Below, piece after piece: positions 7,867 to 16,369 of a stretch of DNA of 42,764 nucleotides. The DNA is from Chlamydiales bacterium. GTDB taxonomy: Bacteria > Chlamydiota > Chlamydiia > Chlamydiales > SM23-39. The DNA lies in the NCBI GenBank assembly GCA_030681135.1, contig JAUXXF010000028.1, positions 1 to 42,764 of the forward strand, in the 5' to 3' direction. The notes beneath the pieces are model-generated. The model did not search any database. It was not told the DNA's origin and worked only from the letters and a program-made list of their open reading frames with translations. The first letter of the stretch is position 1. The number at the start of each line of letters is the position of its first letter. The position numbers were made by a program, and so were the translations under genes.

Positions 7867-8835
7867 TTAAAGCTTTCTCTGTACAAGATTTCCAAAAGCT
7901 AGATCTAAATCAAACGAACGCTGAGGACTTTTTCTCTGTTCCTCCAGTCCTTCTTCGTAAGCTATTTTTTTAGTTAAATCTAGCCCTTCTTCTATTGCCT
8001 TAATAGCCCCTTCTACCGCCATTTGTTCCAAAGGAACCATTGCTCTTTCGCCTGCTCTTTGCACCCTCGCCTGAACAACCAAAGATTTCACATCAAAAAC
8101 TGAACCTAATTCTGGGTGCTGCTTTTCCAAGTCTTTCGTTCTTCTTTGAATTTCTTGAGCAATAGTTTTTTGTTTTTCTAAATTTTCATCTTTTCTTTCT
8201 TTTGCATTTTTGAAACGATAATCTGTTTTTATCTTGTCTACATCTTCTTTAGACAAAGAAATGCTTATTTCCATCCATCCAAACTTTCCTTCAGCAATTT
8301 CAATCCCTCGTTCCTTTGCTATTTGCAAAACTACAGAATTCATGTACGAATCTACTCCCCTTTCTTTGCTTCGAAAATCAAATAACTTTTGGTGCAAACT
8401 AAGAAGGCTTTTTAAATCCCGCAACATAACACCTTTATTTAGATCCTCATTATTCTTATCCTCTTGAAATGGTATCTGATCAGGAATCTCCGCTGATTCT
8501 CGTGGGACCTCGGAAGGAGAGGGAATCGCTAGTATTTGCTGAGCTTTCTTGTCGATTGCTGCAAGGACACCACCCGTAATAGCGCCCATTGGAATTCCTG
8601 CGACAGCAGAACCGCCAATCATAATAGCCCCTAATAAAAGAGGAGAAAGCGGTGGAAGAAACAAGGAAACCCCAACAAAAATCCCAGCTACTGCGGCAAA
8701 CATAGCAACGGCTGCTAAGGCAACTACAGCTACTTTGGCTACCTTAAGGGCTCCCAATTGTACTTTATCGAGGGTTTCTGGCTCAAAAAAGGAAGAAGAC
8801 TGTCTTGTTTTTTCTACATTTGATACATTATTCAT
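7867..8835 (-). CDS. Inc-like (inclusion membrane) candidate effector
   Basis: A 322-residue product from the ATG at 8835, chosen because GGTGGT lies 4-5 nt upstream; the ATG 24 nt earlier lacks this. Residues about 33-60 and 66-93 are two closely spaced hydrophobic segments rich in Ala/Gly/Val with a short Pro-containing turn. This is the bilobed hydrophobic domain that defines chlamydial Inc proteins. The remaining 230 residues are highly charged and helical with coiled-coil character (EKQKTIAQEIQRRTKDLEKQ). Inc proteins are type III secreted and insert in the inclusion membrane with both tails facing the host cytosol. No catalytic motif. It ends just before a strong terminator and REP r1. 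Confidence 0.65.
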   Translation of the reverse strand: MNNVSNVEKTRQSSSFFEPETLDKVQLGALKVAKVAVVALAAVAMFAAVAGIFVGVSLFLPPLSPLLLGAIMIGGSAVAGIPMGAITGGVLAAIDKKAQQILAIPSPSEVPRESAEIPDQIPFQEDKNNEDLNKGVMLRDLKSLLSLHQKLFDFRSKERGVDSYMNSVVLQIAKERGIEIAEGKFGWMEISISLSKEDVDKIKTDYRFKNAKERKDENLEKQKTIAQEIQRRTKDLEKQHPELGSVFDVKSLVVQARVQRAGERAMVPLEQMAVEGAIKAIEEGLDLTKKIAYEEGLEEQRKSPQRSFDLDLAFGNLVQRKL

Positions 8836-8960
8836 AAATACCACCATTTTTAATAACAATATCTTTCTATTATATCATATTAATTACATTAATTTCAACA
8901 AATAATTATATAGTTAAATATCAATGAGTTATAATGACTGTTATTTTGTACTTATGAGTA

Positions 8961-9017
8961 AATCAAAGGGGATTCTAAAGGGCGAAGCCCTTTAGTGGGG
9001 TTTGGGGCAAAGCCCCA
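8961..9017 (+). repeat. REP palindrome copy r2
   Basis: The layout is aatcaaaggggattctaaag, then the hairpin ggcgaagccc, then tttagtgggg and the second hairpin ggggcaaagcccc. It lies immediately past the stop of the YopT-like gene and shares the layout of r3 and r4. Confidence 0.8.
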
Positions 9018-9037
9018 TAGCCCTGAAAAGACGACAG

Positions 9038-10030
9038 TCACATGAAAGCAATATCTGGCACTTCCTGTAAAAGAGCGCCTTCTTTTTCTGGAAAGTGGAC
9101 TTGCAACCCATAAGCAAAAACACCTCTAATTGCACAAGAGCTCTTGGACTGTTTATTGAGGATTGCAGAGGTGATTTTTTGAGACATAGCTGAAGCATTT
9201 TGCTCTTCTTTGGAAAAGTGAAGAGGGGCGATCGAGTCAGAAACTCTGATGGGCTCATTCTTTTTCTTTTTTAGCAATAAAAACGCCTCTTGGAAAAGAA
9301 ACACTAACTGTCCATACATGACTTCTTGATAGAACCAAAGAGAAAAGTCTTCGAAGGTCTCAAAAGTGACCTCTCCATAATTCGGATCAAACCAGGAACA
9401 TTCATCCCCTCTTTTGACAAATCCACAGGCATGACCTGAAATCCTATCATTTTCATAACGCCATCCCGCCATGACTAAAACAGATTGCTGATCTCGAGAT
9501 TTTAAATAAGTGATCAGAGAATCGATGCCCTCACGCTGGGTGGTTTCATCGATTTCTTCTTGACCGAGCACTTCTGAAGCATAGTCAAATTGGGCAAAGG
9601 ACTTTTGGATAGTCTGTATATCTTCCCCGCTCTCTTGATTTTGTCCGAGAATGATCGGATAAGGAACCGATAAATCAGTCATTGTATAAGAACTAGGTTC
9701 TTGGAAATGGGCAGATCTTGTTTTCCGATACATCCAAGAGTAGCTAAGGAAATGACAACTTCCATCCCAATTGGGATCTAGGCGCTGGGCTAAAGCTGTT
9801 TGAGCAAATGGAGTATATCGACAGGGGTATAAATGGGTGTAGAGATACGCTCTTTGTAAATTCTGAACTCCTTGATAATATCTATCATAAAGGTGGATCG
9901 CTCCCAAAGTAACCAGAAAAAGGCTAGTGATGGCCATGAGAGCGGGAGATCTCACCAAAGTATTTAAAGTGGGCGCTCCATAAACATGATAAAAAACCTG
10001 ACTAACCGATCCCATAAAATTACTTACCAT
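9038..10030 (-). CDS. YopT-like cysteine protease (peptidase C58 type), candidate effector
   Basis: A 330-residue product. Residues about 30-47 form one membrane segment. The rest matches the C58 (YopT/AvrPphB) triad layout: Cys92 in DGSCHFLSYSWM, His200 in SGHACGFV and Asp215 in WFDPNYGE. The FDPNYGE block after the GHA motif is particularly characteristic of the family. YopT cleaves prenylated Rho GTPases, while plant-pathogen members cleave host kinases; the target here is unknown. The membrane segment would tether it to the inclusion or vacuole membrane (inference). It is a single-gene unit in the effector block, with an AT-rich upstream region of its own and REP r2 directly at the 3' end. 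Confidence 0.75.
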   Translation of the reverse strand: MVSNFMGSVSQVFYHVYGAPTLNTLVRSPALMAITSLFLVTLGAIHLYDRYYQGVQNLQRAYLYTHLYPCRYTPFAQTALAQRLDPNWDGSCHFLSYSWMYRKTRSAHFQEPSSYTMTDLSVPYPIILGQNQESGEDIQTIQKSFAQFDYASEVLGQEEIDETTQREGIDSLITYLKSRDQQSVLVMAGWRYENDRISGHACGFVKRGDECSWFDPNYGEVTFETFEDFSLWFYQEVMYGQLVFLFQEAFLLLKKKKNEPIRVSDSIAPLHFSKEEQNASAMSQKITSAILNKQSKSSCAIRGVFAYGLQVHFPEKEGALLQEVPDIAFM

Positions 10031-10279
10031 TCACTCTTAAAAAGATTTTTAAATAATTAACACCAACAAACTGCATTAGATTATAAAACAAAAAGACATA
10101 ACCAATCAATTATCATGATAATTTTAATTACTTAGGAAAGAGTCGGCAATTGTTAACAAACGACTTATGAGATACTTAAAAGAAAAATTTTGAGCTTATA
10201 TAAAATCAAAAAGGGTTCTTCCTGAGAAATCGGTCACTTAAGTGCTATCGAAGACGCCTTCACGGTTGAATAATGTGTG
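10031..10279. other. AT-rich intergenic region with REP remnant
   Basis: It holds the likely promoter of the YopT-like gene. At about 10203-10220 the sequence aaaatcaaaaagggttctt matches the first part of the REP (aatcaaaaaggattct) but the hairpins are lost. It therefore looks like a decayed REP at the 3' end of the kinase-like gene. Confidence 0.5.
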
Positions 10280-11557
10280 CTATCCGTCACGTGAAAATAA
10301 GGAGAAGAAACGTTCTAACATCGGAGGTTCATCATCAATGATTTCTTTAGGCATAGCCCAATCCTCACAATGAGTAGGCGGCTTTTCTCTGTCTTCACAC
10401 CAATTCATTGGTTCATATCCCTCCGGATAAGATCTACATTGCGGAGAGTTTTCGTAAAATACTTCACAATCAAAATCGTAGAGAGCTACTTTTGAGATTT
10501 CCCCATCAGATGTTTGAACAAAGCCAGCGTTATGAGGGAGGCCTGATATAGCCACATCGCATAAATTAGCTTTAGCACTCAAATCTTCGAGCTCTTCTTG
10601 TGGTCCATCAAATTTATCATCTGTTGTGTCTAGAATCAGTTCTAAAGGTTTTAAAAAGCGAAGTTTTTCTTCAACTATAAACGGGCCTTTAGAAGTTTCC
10701 ACCAAATAGACATCAGGAACTGTTAGATGTTTATACTGATTCTCCTCAATCAACTCCCGGATTCGTTGCGATTTTTCAAAATGAAAACGCAAATCTCTCA
10801 AAGTCTTTTGATCAGAATCTGACACCGAATTACTCAAGGCGGGATCTTCTGTAGAAAATTTGAACACATATTTTTTTATTCTGGGGTGAGTCATGACAAT
10901 TTTAGCCACCCCGGCACCTAAAATTTCCCATTTACCCACAGAAATTTTTTCTAAAAGAGGCTGCAGCCTTCCCTGTCTCTGCTTTGCGTCTTCTATAGAT
11001 TTTCCGCGGCTAGGTACTTGCTTGATCGCATTTTCTAATTCATGATAAATTTGCTCAATTTCCGATTGATAATTTTTCAAAAATCGAGTGAGCTGTTTGT
11101 TCATTTGTGGGGCTATTTCACAAACTTCGAGCTGCTTACTATCATCTCTTTTTCGAACTGATAAATCCATATTTGAAACATCCATTTCAAATGATTTCTC
11201 AGCAACATATTGTCCTTTATTGCCTACAAGAAAACCCACCCCTAATAAACCCAATGTGGACAATCCATGAAGTGTAACCAAAGCCACACCAGAGACAGCT
11301 TGACCTAAACTCATCAGAGGATGATTCGCGGAATCTTCAGTGACATCAAGTGCTCTCAAATGCGTTTGAGCTATCGAAGACCCTTCCGAAATAGTTGCAT
11401 TAGGATAAAAATAAAGCGATCCGGCAGCAACAGCGATGACCGCCCCCCCTGCCGCGTAGCGGCATATTTTTGAAAGATCCTTCCATGTCGCTTGACTCGG
11501 GGTCGATTCTTTACTATTCAAAAAAGTTGCATCACAGGAATTATTAATAATTTTCAT
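10280..11557 (-). CDS. membrane-anchored kinase-like protein, candidate effector
   Basis: A 425-residue product. Two hydrophobic segments (about 33-50 and 88-112) precede a cytosolic domain. Several points recall an atypical kinase fold: a small-residue loop ILGAGVAKIV (212-221), a lysine on the next strand in YVFKFS (Lys233), an acidic helix around Glu267, a hinge-like VEEKL (295-299), PHNAGFV at 341-347 in the place of the catalytic loop, and LYDFDCE (359-365) in the place of DFG. The HRD aspartate is absent; an HN pair is present instead, as in some kinase-like effectors. The C-terminus is rich in Cys, Pro and acidic residues. Kinase activity is inference and a pseudokinase is equally possible. 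Confidence 0.5.
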   Translation of the reverse strand: MKIINNSCDATFLNSKESTPSQATWKDLSKICRYAAGGAVIAVAAGSLYFYPNATISEGSSIAQTHLRALDVTEDSANHPLMSLGQAVSGVALVTLHGLSTLGLLGVGFLVGNKGQYVAEKSFEMDVSNMDLSVRKRDDSKQLEVCEIAPQMNKQLTRFLKNYQSEIEQIYHELENAIKQVPSRGKSIEDAKQRQGRLQPLLEKISVGKWEILGAGVAKIVMTHPRIKKYVFKFSTEDPALSNSVSDSDQKTLRDLRFHFEKSQRIRELIEENQYKHLTVPDVYLVETSKGPFIVEEKLRFLKPLELILDTTDDKFDGPQEELEDLSAKANLCDVAISGLPHNAGFVQTSDGEISKVALYDFDCEVFYENSPQCRSYPEGYEPMNWCEDREKPPTHCEDWAMPKEIIDDEPPMLERFFSLFSRDG

Positions 11558-11700
11558 TTTATTTCCATTTACTTACTCTTAAAGCATACTTTAATTAAAC
11601 TTAAATTGAAACAAAAACACCGCCGTTACTTATTAAGTATTTAATTTAATACGAACGCCTACAAGATAAAATATTTGATATATGATTTTCATTGATGAAA
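11558..11700. other. AT-rich intergenic region
   Basis: The probable promoter of the 10280-11557 gene lies here, in the AT-rich bases just above its ATG. Nothing else was recognised. Confidence 0.35.
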
Positions 11701-11759
11701 AATCAAAAAGGATTCTAAAGGACGCAGTCCTTTAGTGGGGCATGGGGCGAAGCCCCATG
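11701..11759 (+). repeat. REP palindrome copy r3
   Basis: aatcaaaaaggattctaaag, then the hairpin ggacgcagtcc, then tttagtgggg and the hairpin ggggcgaagcccc. Nearly identical to r4 at 13219. Confidence 0.85.
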
Positions 11760-11805
11760 ATACGAGCCCTCGAAGACCTTGCGAGCTGGGCCGATCAGAG
11801 AAAAA
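11760..11805 (-). pseudogene. duplicated fragment of the dapF 3' end
   Basis: On the minus strand the codons read [14 protein letters not shown] and continue into the REP, exactly as the end of dapF (13233-14030) does. The fragment directly follows the stop codon of the gene at 11806-13041. Together with r3 it forms a direct repeat of about 97 bp with 13219-13315. Confidence 0.85.
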
Positions 11806-13041
11806 TCAGGTTGATGGCGTACCTTTAAGCAATTTTGTGATTTCGATAATATCCTCTTCGCTAGGATACGGGTACCCCCGACGCGCCCAGAAGTCTCTCC
11901 ATTGCCGACCGGATCTTCTTCCTGACAATTGCAACTCAAAGAAGAGCCCGATATCTCGAAAAGCCTCTAAGTCTAACGAGTCATTAGCTAGCGGCAATTC
12001 CCTGGCAGCAAGAATGTCTGTGAACATGCCCAAAACCGTGTCTAGTTGCTGAATCCTTAGATCAATCTTCTTGTTGATTTCGCTAGAATCACCCCGTTGA
12101 TTTTTCAATTGCTCTTGCGCCCGAATAACCTTCTCTTCGGCATTTTCAACGAGCTTTACAGCATCAGCCCTGTGCTGCGCCCAATCGGGTCTTCCCATTC
12201 CTAGCAACTGAGGAATCAAGTGGAAGAAATGATCGTGTACAAACTCTTTTTCGGCAGAAAGTAGCGCCCCGTGAGTCAAGTAGGCTTCCACGAATTCGCA
12301 ATCATCGGCAATACCCTCGGAAGAGAGAATGATTAAATGAGGCAGCTCAAGAGTATTTTGACGAGACTCGCCCTGCAACTGACGCCAATTTGCCATCAAA
12401 GCTTCATGATCGGGAAGGATAATAATTTCTTCATCGCTTCGAATATCATAACCTAAACGCTGAAGGAACTGAAATCGCTTCAACGAGTTATGATACCGGG
12501 AAATACCAAGAATCTCTTTTGCTTCCTGAAAAGATAAAGGTTCTTCCGCTGGAAAAAGTTCGCGTATTTGAGTTACAGCCCCAATATCCAAAGAAAACTG
12601 AGTAAAACGAGGATTTAGCTTGAATGCTAGCAGCTTTCCTCCCGCAAGATTCGGTTTTTCCTCGATGCAATCCCAGAGTACTCCCAATTTTGGCAATTCT
12701 TCACTTGATTTTTTAAGAGATACGATTTCCGTTTCGATGGAATAGACAGCCTCATCGTCATCTGAACTAGCCAAAAGATCTAGTTCACTGAATGAATCCT
12801 CTTCGCAAAACGGTCCCCCAAGTATCCCTTGCCGATCAGCCGGGTTTTCAGACTTGACTTGGCTCACATCATGCTTTTCTGTGACGCTGTGCTCACTCTG
12901 ATATGGCGAGAAACGAGCAAAGAGCTCACCAACAGCATCTGAAACCATAGAAGCTATTCTGTTGCCAACAGAACGAACGGCGATAATAGGCGCGAAAGAT
13001 AAGCAGTTATTAGTAAATCTATCTAAAAAACCAATTAACAC
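11806..13041 (-). CDS. hypothetical protein inserted beside dapF
   Basis: A 411-residue product. The start codon is GTG with GAGG 4 nt upstream. Not recognised. Residues about 1-45 are mildly hydrophobic, about 65-110 acidic and Ser-rich, and the rest mostly helical. An HTH-like segment around LSFQEAKEILGISRYHNS could be read as a MerR-like or excisionase-like helix pair, followed by RFQFLQRLGYDIRSDEEI. Residues about 300-350 are coiled-coil-like. The gene lies exactly between two direct copies of REP plus dapF tail, so it looks like an acquired unit. It could be an effector or a regulator; no evidence decides. Confidence 0.65.
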   Translation of the reverse strand: MLIGFLDRFTNNCLSFAPIIAVRSVGNRIASMVSDAVGELFARFSPYQSEHSVTEKHDVSQVKSENPADRQGILGGPFCEEDSFSELDLLASSDDDEAVYSIETEIVSLKKSSEELPKLGVLWDCIEEKPNLAGGKLLAFKLNPRFTQFSLDIGAVTQIRELFPAEEPLSFQEAKEILGISRYHNSLKRFQFLQRLGYDIRSDEEIIILPDHEALMANWRQLQGESRQNTLELPHLIILSSEGIADDCEFVEAYLTHGALLSAEKEFVHDHFFHLIPQLLGMGRPDWAQHRADAVKLVENAEEKVIRAQEQLKNQRGDSSEINKKIDLRIQQLDTVLGMFTDILAARELPLANDSLDLEAFRDIGLFFELQLSGRRSGRQWRDFWARRGYPYPSEEDIIEITKLLKGTPST

Positions 13042-13218
13042 AAAACCTCATCATTTTAGTTATTTTATTAGCTATATTATACAATAAAATTTAATTAAAA
13101 TAAACATTTCTTTATATACTTATTAACTAAACAACAGCTTTCACAAAAAACAGCCGATCGAAGCCATTAATAATCAGCAAGATAAATATCACTTACTTTG
13201 TATGCGTTAATTACAAAA
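13042..13218. other. AT-rich intergenic region
   Basis: Bases 13060-13140 are very AT-rich and probably hold the promoter of the 411-residue gene. No gene seen. Confidence 0.4.
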
Positions 13219-13276
13219 AATCAAAAAGGATTCTAAAGGACTCCGTCCTTTAGTGGGGTTTGGGGCGAAGCCCCAT
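13219..13276 (+). repeat. REP palindrome copy r4, overlapping the dapF stop
   Basis: aatcaaaaaggattctaaag, the hairpin ggactccgtcc, tttagtgggg and the hairpin ggggcgaagcccc. It overlaps the end of dapF, supplying its last ~14 codons and stop. Confidence 0.85.
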
Positions 13277-14030
13277 GATAAGAGCCCTCGAAGACCTTGC
13301 GAGCTGGACCGATGAGGGCGAGATCGGAGAAGAAATCGGGGTCAGAAAACGAGATTTGGAGGGGGCCGCCCGGGCAGCGGATGGTGATAGGGCTGGGGAT
13401 GGAGAAGAGGACGGAGGCGATGACGGCTGTGGCGGCGGCTCCTGTGCCGCAGGCGAGAGTTTCAGCCTCGACGCCGCGCTCGTAGGTCCGGAGGGAGAAA
13501 GAGCCGTCAGGGAGGGGGATGGCGAAGTTCACGTTGACGCCTTGGGGTCCGAAGGCTGGGTGGCGGCGAATTTGGGGGCCGAGAAGGGCGATGTCGGGGA
13601 AGGAGGGGGCAAAGAGGACCGCGTGAGGGACTCCTGTGTTGATGAGATGGAGAGTGAGGGCGGAATGGCCGAGATTGAGGGGGAGGTTGAGGGAAAGGTT
13701 GCGAGGCTCTCCGAGGCGAACGGCCACATCTTGTTCAGCGAGCCAAACATCGATCAACCGGTCGTGCATGAGAATACGCTGGGGAGAGAGACCTAGATCG
13801 TGGGCAAAGCGGACAAGGCAACGGAGACCATTGCCGCAGCTTTCAGCTTCGCTCCCGTCGCTGTTAAAAATACGCATCCGGAAGTCGGGCTGAAGCAAGA
13901 TGACGCCATCTGCACCTATGCCCCACTTGCGATCGCAAAGAGGGGCAGCGAGAGAAACATCAAAAGATAAAGAGCGGTCATCAATGAGAATAAAATCATT
14001 GCCCGCCCCTTCGTACTTGGAGAAAATCAT
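13233..14030 (-). CDS. dapF: diaminopimelate epimerase
   Basis: A 265-residue product. It converts LL- to meso-diaminopimelate in the lysine/peptidoglycan pathway. It has the N-terminal [13 protein letters not shown] signature and the two catalytic cysteines, Cys65 in SCGNGLRC and Cys194 in ACGTGAA. The family normally ends shortly after a VFEG-like motif (about residue 249). Here a 14-residue tail, [14 protein letters not shown], is encoded by REP r4. The coding strand is much more C-rich and GC-rich than the neighbours, with strong strand skew in 13300-13800. The start overlaps the clpP stop by 4 nt (ATGA), so it is the last gene of the glyA-clpP-dapF operon, the order also known in Chlamydia (CT430-CT432, recalled). 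Confidence 0.95.
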   Translation of the reverse strand: MIFSKYEGAGNDFILIDDRSLSFDVSLAAPLCDRKWGIGADGVILLQPDFRMRIFNSDGSEAESCGNGLRCLVRFAHDLGLSPQRILMHDRLIDVWLAEQDVAVRLGEPRNLSLNLPLNLGHSALTLHLINTGVPHAVLFAPSFPDIALLGPQIRRHPAFGPQGVNVNFAIPLPDGSFSLRTYERGVEAETLACGTGAAATAVIASVLFSIPSPITIRCPGGPLQISFSDPDFFSDLALIGPARKVFEGSYHGASPQTPLKDGVL

Positions 14031-14641
14031 TTCAGATAAGTTTCTACTTCTTTCATGGAAGTGACAATCTTGTCGAGAAGACCAAATTGAAGAGCCTCTT
14101 CAGCAGTCATCCAATTATCCCGATCAATCGCCTTTTCAATCGCCTTGGCGTCTTTGCCTGTAGCATCAGCATAGATGTCAACAATCATCGCACGAGTTTT
14201 GAGCATCTCTTGCGCCTGAATGTTCAAGTCTGTAGCTTGACCTCGGATCACTCCCCCAATCAGAGGCTGGTGAATCATGATGCGAGCGTTAGGCGTTGCA
14301 AAACGTTTCCCCTTACCAGAAGAGAGACTCAAAAGAGAGCCCATCGAAGCTGCAAGTCCTGTGACTAAAGTGATTACAGGAGAAGAGAGCATTTTGATCT
14401 GATCCCAAATGGCAAAACCAGAGTCGACAGATCCGCCGGGAGAATTGATCACAAATAAAATAGGCTTGCCCGGAGCAATATGATCCAAATACCATAAATT
14501 ACGAATAATCTCTTTCGCAGTTCCGGAATCGACGCCATCAGAGAGAAATATTCTTCTTTTTTCTAAAATCGCCTGATCAATCTTATCTGTAATAAACTTT
14601 GAAGGCTGATTTGTTTTTTCTTCATGCTCAGTTTCTGACAT
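14027..14641 (-). CDS. clpP: ATP-dependent Clp protease proteolytic subunit
   Basis: A 204-residue product from the ATG at 14641, preceded by AAGGAG; a longer in-frame ORF is excluded by that site. The serine protease motif GLAASMGS gives Ser99 and ARIMIHQPL gives His124. An [11 protein letters not shown] block binds the substrate. Forms the barrel-shaped protease used with ClpX or ClpC to degrade proteins. Chlamydiae carry two clpP genes, and by position this corresponds to clpP1 (CT431). Its start overlaps the glyA end by 14 nt and its end overlaps dapF by 4 nt. Confidence 0.95.
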   Translation of the reverse strand: MSETEHEEKTNQPSKFITDKIDQAILEKRRIFLSDGVDSGTAKEIIRNLWYLDHIAPGKPILFVINSPGGSVDSGFAIWDQIKMLSSPVITLVTGLAASMGSLLSLSSGKGKRFATPNARIMIHQPLIGGVIRGQATDLNIQAQEMLKTRAMIVDIYADATGKDAKAIEKAIDRDNWMTAEEALQFGLLDKIVTSMKEVETYLK

Positions 14642-16136
14642 AACTATACTCCTTATTTTCAATAACCAGTTCTGGATATAAAGGGAACTTTTCAAGAAGT
14701 TCAAAAGAGCGCTGCTTTGCGCGCGCTAGCAGAGAAGGCTCTACCGCGACTTGACTTTTCGAAGCTAATCCTGTTTTAGCTACTATCTCAGGTTTTGCTT
14801 CTCGAAGCAACTCATAAATAATTGAAGCGAGCTCTCTCATCTCCACCGGCTGCATTCCCAGGGTCGTCACAGCGGGAGTTCCAATCCGAATTCCAGAGGT
14901 ATACCAGGCGCCGTTAGGATCTCGTGGGATCGAATTGCGATTGACTGTAAGCCCCGCCTGGCGAAGCACGGTTTCCGCTTGACGCCCTGTCAGATGAAAA
15001 CTTTTCATGACATCCGCAACAAAAAGATGATTGTCTGTTCCCCCTGTTAAGATATGCACTCCCTTTTGCTGCAAACTTTCAGCAAAAGCTCTAGCATTTT
15101 CTACAATCTGATGCGCGTATCTGGAAAACTCAGGAGAAGCCGCCTCTTTGAAAGCCAGCGCTTTGGCCGCCATTACATGAGGAAGAGGCCCGCCAAGGAC
15201 AAGAGGACAACCTTTATTGACAGTCTCTTTGAACTCTTCCGTACAAAGGACCATCCCACCGCGGGGGCCCCGAAGCGTCTTATGCGTTGTCGTCGTCACA
15301 AGATGCGCGTAAGGGATCGGGTTGTAGACCCCCGTCATCACCTTCCCCGCAACTAGCCCCGCAAAATGGGCCATGTCTACGAGAAGCACAGCATCCACCT
15401 CGTCAGCAATCTCTCGCATCTTGGCAAAATCAATCAGGCGAGGATAAGCAGAGTATCCAGCGACTAAGATAAGGGGTTTTTCATGGAGAACCTGCTGACG
15501 CAGCGCTGCATAGTCAATAAGGCCTGTTTCAGGGTCTACGTCATAGCTTACCGATTGCATCATCTTCGCAGAGATATTATGCCGAAATCCATGCGTTAAA
15601 TGCCCTCCAGAACCTAAAGCCAGCCCCATCATCTTTTGACTCATGAGGACCTGCCGTACTTTTTCGTACTCTTCCGCGCTCAGCTCATCGATGCTTTTCT
15701 TTCCCAAAGCTTCCACTTCGCGCGACTGGACCCTCTGTACAATGATGGACCAAAACGCAACAAGGTTTGCATCGGCGCCGGAATGAGGTTGAACATAGGC
15801 ATGCTCTGCGCCAAAAATTTTTTTCGCCCAATGAACAGCAAGCCCCTCAATCGTATCGACATTCTCGCAGCCTGCGTAAAACCGATGAGCCACATACCCC
15901 TCGCTATACTTGTCGGTGAGCAAATTTCCCATCGCAAGCTGAACAGGGAGCGAAGAAAAATTTTCAGAAGCGATCAACTTTACATGTGTTCTTTGATCCT
16001 CAAGCTCCTGGATAATGCTCTGTCCAATTTCAGGGAACTCCGCACTCACCGCATCTATCGACGCCAGATAGGCTATCGCCGAAGTGGTCTGTTTTGCCTC
16101 TGGCACTTTTTGTAAGTATTTTTTTAAATAAGACAT
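14628..16136 (-). CDS. glyA: serine hydroxymethyltransferase, long chlamydial form
   Basis: A 502-residue product. PLP enzyme that interconverts serine and glycine with tetrahydrofolate, feeding one-carbon metabolism. Seen are the [11 protein letters not shown] and [17 protein letters not shown] motifs, [11 protein letters not shown], and the PLP-lysine region [14 protein letters not shown]. Bacterial GlyA is usually about 415-430 residues; chlamydial versions are near 497 because of an N-terminal extension and an internal insertion (here around [20 protein letters not shown]), which this protein also has. First gene of the glyA-clpP-dapF operon. Confidence 0.95.
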   Translation of the reverse strand: MSYLKKYLQKVPEAKQTTSAIAYLASIDAVSAEFPEIGQSIIQELEDQRTHVKLIASENFSSLPVQLAMGNLLTDKYSEGYVAHRFYAGCENVDTIEGLAVHWAKKIFGAEHAYVQPHSGADANLVAFWSIIVQRVQSREVEALGKKSIDELSAEEYEKVRQVLMSQKMMGLALGSGGHLTHGFRHNISAKMMQSVSYDVDPETGLIDYAALRQQVLHEKPLILVAGYSAYPRLIDFAKMREIADEVDAVLLVDMAHFAGLVAGKVMTGVYNPIPYAHLVTTTTHKTLRGPRGGMVLCTEEFKETVNKGCPLVLGGPLPHVMAAKALAFKEAASPEFSRYAHQIVENARAFAESLQQKGVHILTGGTDNHLFVADVMKSFHLTGRQAETVLRQAGLTVNRNSIPRDPNGAWYTSGIRIGTPAVTTLGMQPVEMRELASIIYELLREAKPEIVAKTGLASKSQVAVEPSLLARAKQRSFELLEKFPLYPELVIENKEYSYVRN

Positions 16137-16154
16137 AAGAGCCCATCCCAGGTT

Positions 16155-16272
16155 ACAAGACTTTCACGAACTTAGCTTTCGTCGATTCTTTTTTAGAATA
16201 GCATACGGCCGCTGACACAGCCCTCCAAAAAAAGAATTGAAAATCGACTGACACTAAGCTCGCGGACAGTCT
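16155..16272. repeat. palindromic element E2, copy between glyA and the CT398-like gene
   Basis: Outer arms cacgaacttagctttcgtcgatt and its imperfect complement aatcgactgacactaagctcgcgg flank inner arms attctttttta / aaaaaaagaatt. The centre is agcatacggccgctgaca. The same centre (agtatacgaccgttgata) and left arm occur in the E2 at the right edge of the window. Confidence 0.7.
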
Positions 16273-16369
16273 CTCGTTTCAGCCAAAAAACGTTATTCTA
16301 CGATTATCCTTGAAGGTTTTCTACTAAAATCGTTAAAGTATCCCCATAAGTATTTCGAGGTATATTCTC
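16273..16369 (+). promoter_or_regulatory. probable promoter region of the CT398-like gene
   Basis: A TTGAAG at about 16311-16316 and AT-rich bases downstream lie 30-60 nt above the ATG at 16370, with a weak ribosome site (gaggt). Assignment is tentative. Confidence 0.3.

Noticed and set aside
13260..13796. Long plus-strand open frame antisense to dapF (178 residues)
   Set aside because: Low-complexity Glu/Gly/Arg composition, explained by the high GC content and strand skew of dapF; no ribosome site or family match.
15636..16115. Plus-strand open frame of 159 residues opposite glyA
   Set aside because: Shadow of a highly conserved gene.
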